From contig PWQF01000274.1 in NCBI GenBank assembly GCA_003556865.1, forward strand, positions 1-7,599: a stretch of DNA of 7,599 bases. Direction: 5' to 3'. Every line of letters begins with the position of its first letter. Positions within the stretch are counted from its first letter, which is position 1. A program made the position numbers and the translations under genes. Positions 1 through 6,176 of this stretch are shown here, in pieces. Below the pieces are notes generated by a model. It saw nothing but the letters and a program-made list of their open reading frames with translations. It had not been told where the DNA came from and did not search any database. The stretch is from Elusimicrobiota bacterium. GTDB taxonomy: Bacteria; CG03; SLGR01; PWQF01.

Positions 1-40
1 ATGCTATTTTAAGCTTATTTTTCAAAAATAGAAATATACC

Positions 41-457
41 TCATTCACCTATTACTTTTATTAAAATCTTTTTAGGTCTCTGCCCGTCAAACTCCCCGTA
101 AAATATCTCTTCCCAGGGTCCGAAATCCATTTTACCGGCGGTAACGGCCACCACTGTCTCCCTCCCCATTACAGTCCTTTTTAAATGAGCGTGGGCATTA
201 TCCTCCATAGTCAGGTTATGGCGGTAACTTTCGGGCTCGTAAGGGGCAAGGCCCTCCAGCCACTTAAGAAAATCCTCCTTCAGCCCGCTCTCTTCATCAT
301 TTATAAAAATTGAAGAAGTTATATGCTTGGGCGAAACCAGAACGAGGCCTTCTTTTATCCCGGATTTTGCTACTTCATCCTTTACCATTGAAGTTATATT
401 TATCAGCTCCATTTTTTTTGAAGTCTTAAATGTATGATAAGCTGTATGATGTTTCAT
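41..457 (-). CDS. yjbQ: YjbQ/UPF0047 family protein
   Basis: A 138-residue protein, full length for the YjbQ (UPF0047) family of small soluble proteins. Some members show weak thiamine-phosphate-synthase activity in vivo, but the physiological role is unsettled. Family features visible are the central strand and loop around H45 followed by acidic residues at 55-56, YRHN at 78-81, the hallmark EDNAHAHLK at 85-93, and near the C-terminus GPWEEIF (113-119) and EFDG (122-125) before a basic strand ending KVIGE. The frame stays open upstream to 586, but the ATG at 455-457 is chosen: an AGGGAG Shine-Dalgarno site (463-468) lies 5 nt before it, and the family homology begins there. The longer form would overlap the upstream methyltransferase gene by about 90 nt. 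It is the last gene of the minus-strand operon, 37 nt after the methyltransferase stop. Family assignment is firm; the exact reaction is not. Confidence 0.9.
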   Translation of the reverse strand: MKHHTAYHTFKTSKKMELINITSMVKDEVAKSGIKEGLVLVSPKHITSSIFINDEESGLKEDFLKWLEGLAPYEPESYRHNLTMEDNAHAHLKRTVMGRETVVAVTAGKMDFGPWEEIFYGEFDGQRPKKILIKVIGE

Positions 458-494
458 TTTTTCTCCCTGCCGTTTTATGCGGCTTCCGCTTATT

Positions 495-1331
495 TCAACT
501 CTGATTTTCCTTTTTAAAAAGAAGGAAAAGATACTCCAGCTTTTCCTTAAATTTATTACTGTCGGTTTTATCCAGGCTATGCTCATAAAGGTATCCGGAG
601 AGTTTTTTAAGTTTTTTAGAAAATATTTTCCTGGCAGCGCCTGCTGCTACAGGGTGAGAAGAGGTTATGTAACCACCTATTATTTCCAAAACCGGCAGGG
701 CATATTCAATATATATTTCTCTTCCCAGCTCCAGCGTGGGAAGAACCCGGCCGGTAATATCAAGGTTCTTTTCCAGGAGAAAACCTTTACCCTTAAGAGT
801 TTCTATGAACCTCTCCTTTACCTTGCAGGTGGAATAATATTTATCCCCGGCTTTTTTTCTAAAATAATCGCTCAGGAGAATAAAGCCCCCGTCCCTTAAA
901 ATCTGCCGGGCCCGGGCCGCCATTTTATCTGTATCCATATACTGGGGGCTTTCGGACATTAATATCAGATCATACTTCTTTTTTGTCTCATAATCCTCAA
1001 ACTTCACTTCTTTTAAAGGAACTTTACCCCTTAGCCTGGACCTGAAAATGGCAGCCTGATACGGGTCAGGATTAAGCGCCTCCACCTCAAATCCCTTACG
1101 GTAAAGAAGCTGAGACTGGGCCCCTGTACCGCTTCCGGCATCCAGAACTTTTTCAACTCCCTCCGGAATTAAACCTAAAAGCCGGCGGGTATACCTTTCC
1201 TGGGCCTTTTTCATCCCCTCAATATTATTGGTGTCGCTCTCATCCCATAAGCCAAAATGAAGGGAATCCAGCTTAAGCACTTCAAGATAAAACTTAAGCC
1301 CCCAGTCAATATCTTTTTTCTTTTTAACCAT
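495..1331 (-). CDS. Class I SAM-dependent methyltransferase, substrate unknown
   Basis: A 278-residue soluble protein with a Rossmann-type methyltransferase core. The SAM-binding motif I is VLDAGSGTG at residues 62-70. An acidic motif II region (NPDP, 87-90) follows the second strand, and a [13 protein letters not shown] segment (120-132) fits motif IV. An LHFGLWD segment at 24-30 recalls the N-terminal HxHxGxWD-type element of the family that methylates lipids, quinols or small molecules. The C-terminal 120 residues are rich in Lys and aromatic residues and match no substrate domain I recognise. The ATG at 1331 has no evident Shine-Dalgarno site; an AT-rich 48-nt gap and a small stem-loop separate it from the PolX stop, so translation may depend on coupling or an unstructured leader. 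It lies third in the Memo-PolX operon. The fold is certain; the substrate (small molecule, lipid or protein) cannot be inferred. Confidence 0.85.
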   Translation of the reverse strand: MVKKKKDIDWGLKFYLEVLKLDSLHFGLWDESDTNNIEGMKKAQERYTRRLLGLIPEGVEKVLDAGSGTGAQSQLLYRKGFEVEALNPDPYQAAIFRSRLRGKVPLKEVKFEDYETKKKYDLILMSESPQYMDTDKMAARARQILRDGGFILLSDYFRKKAGDKYYSTCKVKERFIETLKGKGFLLEKNLDITGRVLPTLELGREIYIEYALPVLEIIGGYITSSHPVAAGAARKIFSKKLKKLSGYLYEHSLDKTDSNKFKEKLEYLFLLFKKENQS

Positions 1332-1347
1332 TATATTTAATTTCTAA

Positions 1348-1366
1348 TATTACAGAGACAGTAATA
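1348..1366 (-). other. Small stem-loop between polX and the methyltransferase gene
   Basis: TATTAC and GTAATA form a perfect 6-bp stem around a 7-nt loop in the 48-nt gap between the PolX stop and the methyltransferase start. No T-run follows on the minus strand, so it is not an intrinsic terminator. It could be a processing or stability element, or chance in AT-rich DNA. Confidence 0.25.
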
Positions 1367-1379
1367 CGGGGCCTGATTT

Positions 1380-3113
1380 TCAACAGCCCGCCTCCTTTCT
1401 TTTTTTCTTTAAAATCTTTTTCAACCTTCCTAATGGAATTGTATTTATAAGGCTCTTTTTTTCAAGCCAGCCGCGACGGGCAACATCTACTGCATATTTC
1501 ATATTTCTTAATTCCCTTTTGTGATGAGCATCTGTCCCTGCCGCCATTTTTACATTTCTTTCCCCTGCCCGGCGCGCATAAATACTGCTGATATCCAGGC
1601 GCCGGGGATAAGCGTTAATCTCAAGGAAAGTTCCTGTTTCCGCCGCCTTTTCTATAACTGTCTCCATATCAATATCATAGGCCTCTCTTTCATTCAGAAG
1701 GCGACCCGTAGGGTGGGCGATAATATTTACATAAGGATTTTCCATTGCCTTTAATACGCGTGAGGTTATCTTCTCTCTGCTTTGGCCAAAACCGGTGTGG
1801 ACTGCCGCTATTACCAGGTCAAGGCGGCAAAGAACCCCGTCGGGATAATCAAGAGAACCGTCAGACATAATATCAACCTCCTGCCCGCACAGTATTTCCA
1901 CCCTGCTCTTTTTATTTATATTTTCTATATCCTTCATTTTTTCTTCAAGCGCTTTTAGATCCAGGCCTCCGGCAATTTTAAGGGATTGAGAATGATCGCA
2001 GACCCCGACCCACTCATACCCCATATCCCCGGCCGCATCCGCTATCTCCCGGATGCTGTTCCCCCCGTCTGAATATAAGGAATGTATATGAAAATCACCT
2101 CTTATATCCGCAAGTTGCACAAGCCGCGGCAGTGATCTGTTTAAGGCTAACTCTATTTCCCCGCTATCCTCCCTAAGTTCAGGAGGAATATAACTCATAC
2201 CCAGGGCCTCATAGATTTCTTTTTCACTTTTGGCTGCAATTTTTTTATTTCCCTTAAAAAGCCCGTATTCATTTAATTTAAAGGAGAGTTTTTTGGCCCT
2301 TTTTCTTAAGCTTAGCGAATGCTCCGTGGAACCCGTAAAATACTGCATAGCCGAACCCCATGCCTCTTTTTTTATCCTCCTTAAATCCACCCGAACCCCC
2401 TCTTCCCCGGTAAATGAAACCTTATCCCTGCCTTCATATATTATTTCTGCATCTGAAATTGAGGGTTTGATTTCCCTGATAATTTCCCCGCCGGGCCTGG
2501 AGGATATAAATAAAATATCAATGTCACCTATTGTCTCTTTTCTTCTTCTAATAGATCCGGCCGCTTCAGCGGCCCGGACCCCTTTAACCTGGTTAAGCCT
2601 CTTAATGATTTCTTCTGCCTTATCATCCGCTTCGGATATAAGTATTCTTTCAGAAAATTTTTCCGCCGTCTTAAGGCTTTCGGCTATATTCTCCGCAGAC
2701 TTTTTCCCGAAACCCTCCAGTGAAGAAATTTTTCCGTTGCGGAGGGAGACCTTAAGATCCATAATACTTTTTATTCCCAGTTCCCGGTAAAGCTTCCTGG
2801 CCCGGGCAGGGCCCATTCCGGGTAGATCCATTATCTTTATTACCGAAGAAGGTATCTCTTTTTCCAGCTGCCGCTGCTGGCTGTAATATCCTTTTTCAAG
2901 GTATTCCTTAATCCTCTCCCCCACCCCTTTTCCAATAGAGGGTATCTGTTCCAACCCTCCCTTTTCATTAATTTCTGATATATTCTCATCAATGCTTCTC
3001 AGTTTTTCCGCGGCAATTCGCAGGGCGCGAAGCTTAAAGCGGTTTTCGCCTTTAAAGGCAAGCAGTTTTGCCGTCTTTTCCAGTTCCAGCGCAATCTCTT
3101 CGTTTATTCTCAC
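1380..3113 (-). CDS. polX: Family X DNA polymerase with C-terminal PHP domain (PolX)
   Basis: A 577-residue protein of normal length for bacterial PolX, a gap-filling repair polymerase whose PHP domain in characterised homologues gives Mn-dependent 3'-5' exonuclease and AP-endonuclease activities. Residues 1-80 form the 8-kDa-like domain. Helix-hairpin-helix segments lie at 57-72 (IPSIGKGVGERI), 95-113 (MDLPGMGPARA) and 129-147. The palm has GSIRR (186-190) and the catalytic GDID motif with D197 and D199; D243 in VRVDLR fits the third carboxylate. YFTGS at 258-262 is the nucleotide-binding motif. The PHP domain (about 337-577) keeps all nine expected metal ligands: H342, H344, D349, H374, E412, H439, H467, D528 and H530, so both activities should be intact. 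The start codon is GTG, 8 nt after the Memo stop and without a clear Shine-Dalgarno site, suggesting translational coupling. The N-terminal sequence fits the family well from this start. Confidence 0.95.
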   Translation of the reverse strand: MRINEEIALELEKTAKLLAFKGENRFKLRALRIAAEKLRSIDENISEINEKGGLEQIPSIGKGVGERIKEYLEKGYYSQQRQLEKEIPSSVIKIMDLPGMGPARARKLYRELGIKSIMDLKVSLRNGKISSLEGFGKKSAENIAESLKTAEKFSERILISEADDKAEEIIKRLNQVKGVRAAEAAGSIRRRKETIGDIDILFISSRPGGEIIREIKPSISDAEIIYEGRDKVSFTGEEGVRVDLRRIKKEAWGSAMQYFTGSTEHSLSLRKRAKKLSFKLNEYGLFKGNKKIAAKSEKEIYEALGMSYIPPELREDSGEIELALNRSLPRLVQLADIRGDFHIHSLYSDGGNSIREIADAAGDMGYEWVGVCDHSQSLKIAGGLDLKALEEKMKDIENINKKSRVEILCGQEVDIMSDGSLDYPDGVLCRLDLVIAAVHTGFGQSREKITSRVLKAMENPYVNIIAHPTGRLLNEREAYDIDMETVIEKAAETGTFLEINAYPRRLDISSIYARRAGERNVKMAAGTDAHHKRELRNMKYAVDVARRGWLEKKSLINTIPLGRLKKILKKKRKEAGC

Positions 3114-3121
3114 TTTAACAT

Positions 3122-3934
3122 TTAATGGCTAATCCTGACCCCGGCATACCCCACCACATTTAAGCGCTCCCCGGTAACCCGGGCAGAAGTGCTGTAAGAG
3201 ATAATCTCCCCCTTTTTTGCGCCCAGAATTTTTGCCGTTTCCACTACAACCGCGCAGGGAAAAGCCCCGCACATGGATATATCCTCATCTTTCACCTTTT
3301 GTAAGAGGCCTGCGGCATCCAGTTTTTTTATTTTATCCAGAGCCATCATATCATAATACCGGGCCTCTTTTTCGCTTATAAAATGGGACATGTCGCTGGA
3401 TGCCACAAAAAAAGTTTCTTTTCCGTATTCCTTCACCGCTTCAACCAGGGCAGATGCAATACGGGATACAGATTCATAATCACCCATGCCCATAAGGGCT
3501 AAAGGGAGTATCCGGGCCCGGGGGTTTTTCCTTAAAATAAAGGGAAGCTGCACTTCCAGTGAATGTTCCCTTAAGTGGGCCCCGGTATCGGCGGCGGCCA
3601 GGGAACACCTGCTTAAGAAGAGATCAGAGAGTTCCTCAGCCACCTTAGCCTCCCCTCCCGGAATCTGCCAGCTCCCCCTGTTCATTACAGCAACTTCTTC
3701 ACCCATTCCGGTATGGTTGGGGCATATTACCACTACTCTGTCCGGTATATCTACAGAAGCATAAGTCATACCCGCAGTAGAGCCGGAATAAACATAACCG
3801 GCATGCGGGGCAATAATCGCTGACGCACTTTTCGGTTCTCTATTACCGGCCGAAAGAAATTTGTCTACTTCTTTTTTCAGAGACACCGGATCCCGGGGAT
3901 AAAAAGTACCTGCCACATAAGCTTCTCTTATCAT
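3122..3934 (-). CDS. amrB: Memo-family protein, AmmeMemoRadiSam system protein B
   Basis: A 270-residue protein of the Memo family, which shares the fold of class III (LigB-type) extradiol dioxygenases. Family signatures appear in order: AGTFYP (8-13), APHAGYVYSG (42-51), CPNHTG (71-76), REHSLEVQLPF (122-132), SSDMSHF (179-185) and MCGAFPC (221-227). H44, H74 and C222 correspond to H49, H81 and C244 of human MEMO1, which bind iron or copper, so the metal site looks intact; D181 and H184 are also conserved. It is the first gene of the minus-strand operon. A GGGAGG Shine-Dalgarno site at 3946-3951 lies 11 nt before the ATG, slightly far but with no better start. In bacteria and archaea Memo, AMMECR1 and a radical SAM protein are commonly found together or fused; the radical SAM partner is encoded at 4840-5850. 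The reaction of the set is, to my knowledge, not established. Confidence 0.93.
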   Translation of the reverse strand: MIREAYVAGTFYPRDPVSLKKEVDKFLSAGNREPKSASAIIAPHAGYVYSGSTAGMTYASVDIPDRVVVICPNHTGMGEEVAVMNRGSWQIPGGEAKVAEELSDLFLSRCSLAAADTGAHLREHSLEVQLPFILRKNPRARILPLALMGMGDYESVSRIASALVEAVKEYGKETFFVASSDMSHFISEKEARYYDMMALDKIKKLDAAGLLQKVKDEDISMCGAFPCAVVVETAKILGAKKGEIISYSTSARVTGERLNVVGYAGVRISH

Positions 3935-4006
3935 TATTATATATGCCTCCCGGTTCTTAATAGATTTTAAACCTGAAACTGCTAATTATTTCCCTGCTGA
4001 ATTAGA

Positions 4007-4036
4007 ATTATATCAAAATAGGCCGCAGCGAATCAA
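4007..4036 (-). promoter_or_regulatory. Sigma70-type promoter of the amrB-polX-methyltransferase-yjbQ operon
   Basis: On the minus strand TTGATT (4031-4036) is followed after 18 nt by a perfect TATAAT (4007-4012) with an extended -10 (TGA immediately upstream, giving TGATATAAT). Transcription would begin near 4000, leaving a leader of about 65 nt before the amrB ATG at 3934. No other promoter this good is seen on the minus strand before 41, which supports a single four-gene transcript. Confidence 0.7.
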
Positions 4037-4088
4037 ATAAAAATTTGCCTCCCGAAGATGGTTTTGCTAAATTAGTAAAGGTGCTGAT

Positions 4089-4826
4089 ATGAAAATCATT
4101 TTTTTAGGAACAGGCTCTGCAGTCCCCACTAAAGAGAGGGACAACACCTCACTTTTACTTAAGTGGCAGGGGGTTAATATGCTGGTTGACTGCCCGGGCA
4201 GCATATACCATAAACTTTTAAAGCTGAACCTGCCGCCCCCCACAATCAGCTGCATTTTTATAACTCATACTCACCCCGACCATATTTACGGACTCCCCGC
4301 TCTTATTCACTCCCTTAAGCCCTCAGGAGTTTTCCCTGATATTTATTTGCCAAGGGGATCGGGAGATAAGATTAGTGATATTTTAAAAAATTTTAACCTG
4401 GAAGGCACGGCAACCATAATTGAAGTAGATTCTTTTCTGCCCGGGCCGGAGGTTGAAATTTTTCCCACCAGGCACACAAAACTTTCCCGGGGGCTGATAA
4501 TAAAAGACAGAAAAAAGAAAATTATCTATACATCCGACACAGGCCCCCTGAATGAGAGTAACAAAATCTTCAAAAACGCAGACTGCCTTATTCACGACTG
4601 TTCTGCCCCTTTAAAATGGGCCGGAGATTTTCCCGGACTTGATTTAACCCATACCAGCGCTGAAACACTGGCCGCTAAAGCAGAAGAGGCAGGAGTTAAA
4701 ATGCTGGTGCCTGTTCATTTTTCCGGAGAAGTGGATTTTACCGGAAGAGATATAAGAAAATCTCTGCAGAAATTTTATTCAGGTTCTATCTTTATTCCCT
4801 CAGACTTCAGCTGTCTGAAAATCTAA
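4089..4826 (+). CDS. RNase Z-like metallo-beta-lactamase-fold hydrolase
   Basis: A 245-residue soluble MBL-fold protein close to the RNase Z/ElaC branch. It begins with the typical FLGTGSAVPT (5-14), followed by LVDCPG (32-37). The di-zinc site is complete: THTHPDH gives H60, H62, D64 and H65, with H129 (TRHT), D150 (TSDTG) and H210 (PVHFSG). HTSAE (188-192) matches the RNase Z H-S/T-x-x-E element that helps in phosphodiester cleavage. It is about 60 residues shorter than RNase Z proper (usually 300 or more), and no Gly/Pro-rich flexible arm that would grip tRNA is visible. It may therefore be a general phosphodiesterase or other hydrolase rather than the tRNA 3' processing enzyme. AAAGGTG (4077-4083) precedes the ATG by 5 nt. 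It stands alone on the plus strand, divergent from amrB and convergent with amrS, whose stop lies 13 nt away. Confidence 0.9.
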   Translation: MKIIFLGTGSAVPTKERDNTSLLLKWQGVNMLVDCPGSIYHKLLKLNLPPPTISCIFITHTHPDHIYGLPALIHSLKPSGVFPDIYLPRGSGDKISDILKNFNLEGTATIIEVDSFLPGPEVEIFPTRHTKLSRGLIIKDRKKKIIYTSDTGPLNESNKIFKNADCLIHDCSAPLKWAGDFPGLDLTHTSAETLAAKAEEAGVKMLVPVHFSGEVDFTGRDIRKSLQKFYSGSIFIPSDFSCLKI

Positions 4827-4839
4827 ACCGGAATAGCCC

Positions 4840-5850
4840 TCACTCCCATACCCCGGGTATTTTTTTTCCGCACCCGGAACATTTCCCTCCGGCTGAAATT
4901 TTACTAACCGAACCATACACCCTCCTCTCCACGACAAGAGTTCCGCAGGAGGGGCAATAAGTTGAACTTTCCCCGCCCGTATTTCCGGGATAGACATAGT
5001 TAAGACCCGCCTTTTTTCCTATATTAAGGGCCTTTCTTATATCCCCCTCACCGGCAGCAGCGAGACTGGCGTATTTGTAACGGGGAAAAAAGCGGGATAC
5101 ATGCCAGGGTATATTAGTGTCTATACCGGCTATAAACCCCGCTATTTTTTTCAGGTGGGAAGAAGAATTATTTTCCCCGGGGATGATCATTGTGGTAATT
5201 TCAATCCAGATACCCAGCTCCTTCATTTTTTTTATTGTTTCCAGGACAGGCTTCAGGCTGGCGCCGCAAACCTCCCGGTAAAGTTCCCGGCTAAAATATT
5301 TAAGATCCAGATTGGCACCGTCCAGGTAAGGTGAGAACATCTCCAGAGCCTCGGGGCTCATATAACCGTTTGTCACAAATATATTTTTTAAATTCTTCTC
5401 CCGGGCCAGGCGGGCAGTATCCAGCGCATACTCAAAAAAAACGGTAGGTTCGGTATAGGTATAGGAAATGCTCTTAGCCCGTCCGGCCAGAGCCCCGTCT
5501 ATAATTATTTCAGGGGAAATAAATTTATCTACACCCCGTGCTGCTTCAGGCCCCTTAAGCGCAGCTATGGAATAGTTCTGACAAAAGCGGCAGGAAAAGT
5601 TACAGCCGGCTGTGGCAAAGGAACAAGTAAGGCTGCCGGGTAAAAAATGATAAAGAGGCTTTTTTTCAACCGGGTCCATGGAAAGAGATATAGCCCGTCC
5701 ATATACCAGGGAATAGAGTACGCCTCCCCTGTTTTCCCTTACCCCGCACCGGCCCAGAGAGGAGTTTTCAATCAGGCAGTAATGACTGCAAAGACGGCAT
5801 AATACAGACCCGTCTTCTTTTCTCTGATATAAAAGAGCCTCTTTGATCAA
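4840..5850 (-). CDS. amrS: AmmeMemoRadiSam system radical SAM enzyme
   Basis: A 336-residue radical SAM protein of normal family length. The N-terminal cysteine cluster C18xxC21xxxC25...C35 (CRLCSHYC, then GRCGVRE) is the family's signature ahead of the radical SAM core. The [4Fe-4S] motif is C83xxxC87xxC90 (CNFSCRFC) followed by QNYSIA. SYTYTEPTVFFEY (129-141) and the LDLKY segment (181-185) fit family core strands, as does WHVSRFFP (249-256). The C-terminus carries a zinc-ribbon-like pair, C299xxC302 and C324xxC327. The start is TTG: its TTG overlaps the ferredoxin stop TGA as TTGA, with AAAGGA (5854-5859) only 3 nt upstream, and no ATG precedes the conserved N-terminus. It probably uses electrons from the ferredoxin encoded just upstream. 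The substrate is unknown; the family co-occurs with Memo (here at 3122-3934) and AMMECR1 (not in the window). Confidence 0.94.
   Translation of the reverse strand: MIKEALLYQRKEDGSVLCRLCSHYCLIENSSLGRCGVRENRGGVLYSLVYGRAISLSMDPVEKKPLYHFLPGSLTCSFATAGCNFSCRFCQNYSIAALKGPEAARGVDKFISPEIIIDGALAGRAKSISYTYTEPTVFFEYALDTARLAREKNLKNIFVTNGYMSPEALEMFSPYLDGANLDLKYFSRELYREVCGASLKPVLETIKKMKELGIWIEITTMIIPGENNSSSHLKKIAGFIAGIDTNIPWHVSRFFPRYKYASLAAAGEGDIRKALNIGKKAGLNYVYPGNTGGESSTYCPSCGTLVVERRVYGSVSKISAGGKCSGCGKKIPGVWE
4848..4867 (+). terminator. Possible intrinsic terminator after the MBL hydrolase gene
   Basis: ATACC and GGTAT form a 5-bp stem with a 3-nt loop, followed directly by eight T residues (4860-4867). 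It begins 22 nt after the hydrolase stop, inside the last codons of the convergent amrS gene. The stem is short, so termination may be weak. The same bases encode amrS residues, so part of the pattern may be coding. Confidence 0.4.
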
Positions 5851-6041
5851 CTATCCTTTATAATTATAATCGCGTCTGTAGGACAGCTGTCAGCCGCCTC
5901 TCTTGCCCCCTCTTCCTCCACTTCAGAATTAGGATCTGAAACTACAACCGCTGTCTCTCCTTCCATTTTAAAAACTTCAGGACAGGTCTGGGCGCAAAGA
6001 TCACAGCCTATGCAAGCTTCCTCATCAACATTTACTTTCAT
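5847..6041 (-). CDS. Single-cluster [4Fe-4S] ferredoxin
   Basis: A 64-residue acidic ferredoxin. C10xxC13xxC16 (CIGCDLC) and C53 followed by Pro (SCPTDAI) supply the four ligands of one [4Fe-4S] cluster. C20 occupies the position that in some monocluster ferredoxins forms a disulfide, but no second partner cysteine is present. The second cluster motif of 2[4Fe-4S] ferredoxins is lost. The start is firm: GGGGAGGA (6047-6054) sits an ideal distance before the ATG. It is the first gene of a two-gene operon and its TGA overlaps the TTG start of amrS, so the two should be made in a fixed ratio. Most likely role: one-electron donor for reduction of the AmrS cluster, in the cytoplasm. This role is inferred from gene order, not from sequence specificity. 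Confidence 0.95.
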   Translation of the reverse strand: MKVNVDEEACIGCDLCAQTCPEVFKMEGETAVVVSDPNSEVEEEGAREAADSCPTDAIIIIKDS

Positions 6042-6067
6042 TATAATCCTCCCCTTTTTTCTTTTTC

Positions 6068-6110
6068 CGGCTGATTAAATTCCTTAAAAAAATACAGGCT
6101 TATTCAGCCG
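6068..6110 (-). other. Inverted repeat in the ferredoxin/glycosyltransferase divergent region
   Basis: CGGCTGA (6068-6074) and TCAGCCG (6104-6110) form a perfect 7-bp stem, extended by 3 bp after one T-T mismatch, around an A/T-rich loop. It lies 13 nt upstream of the ferredoxin Shine-Dalgarno site. On the minus strand the same 5' arm could instead form a short GGCT/AGCC hairpin followed by TGTATTTTTTT. It may be a leader structure of the ferredoxin-amrS mRNA or an operator; I could not locate a convincing minus-strand promoter to show that it is transcribed. Confidence 0.35.
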
Positions 6111-6135
6111 CCTCTTTTTCCAGCTTCCATTTTTA

Positions 6136-6162
6136 TTGACTCTTGCTAATTTTTATGATAAT
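6136..6162 (+). promoter_or_regulatory. Promoter of the glycosyltransferase gene
   Basis: TTGACT (6136-6141, five of six consensus bases) and GATAAT (6157-6162, five of six) are separated by 15 nt; the overlapping TAATAA at 6159-6164 would give 17 nt but is a poorer -10. Transcription would start at about 6168-6172, only 5-9 nt before the ATG at 6177. Confidence 0.5.
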
Positions 6163-6176
6163 AAGACACTAATATT

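Noticed and set aside
1..40. A/T-only dyad (CTATTTT/AAAATAG) downstream of the YjbQ stop
   Set aside because: It has no G/C stem and is expected by chance in such A/T-rich DNA; no terminator could be supported there.
505..529. TTTTCCTT/AAGGAAAA 8-bp inverted repeat at the end of the methyltransferase gene
   Set aside because: It lies inside coding sequence, is A/T-rich, and has no following T-run on the minus strand, so it is not a convincing terminator.
458..586. In-frame N-terminal extension of the YjbQ gene, 43 residues
   Set aside because: It would overlap the methyltransferase gene by about 90 nt, resembles no family member, and a good ribosome site sits right before the internal ATG at 455-457.
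477..899. Plus-strand open frame of 140 codons opposite the methyltransferase gene
   Set aside because: It is antisense to a gene with clear SAM motifs, its translation has no recognisable domain, and no ribosome site precedes it.
2230..2790. Plus-strand open frame of 186 codons opposite polX
   Set aside because: It lies wholly within a conserved polymerase gene; the Ser/Leu/Ile-rich translation is the usual shadow of a purine-rich coding strand.
4045..4073. TTGCCT-17-TAAATT as a promoter for the MBL hydrolase gene
   Set aside because: Both boxes match only four of six bases, and the implied start near 4080 would leave the AAAGGTG ribosome site mostly untranscribed. The true promoter was not identified.
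4800..4818. TCAGAC/GTCTGA inverted repeat at the end of the MBL gene
   Set aside because: It is within the last codons and is followed by AAAATCT, not a T-run; the hairpin at 4848-4867 is a better terminator candidate.
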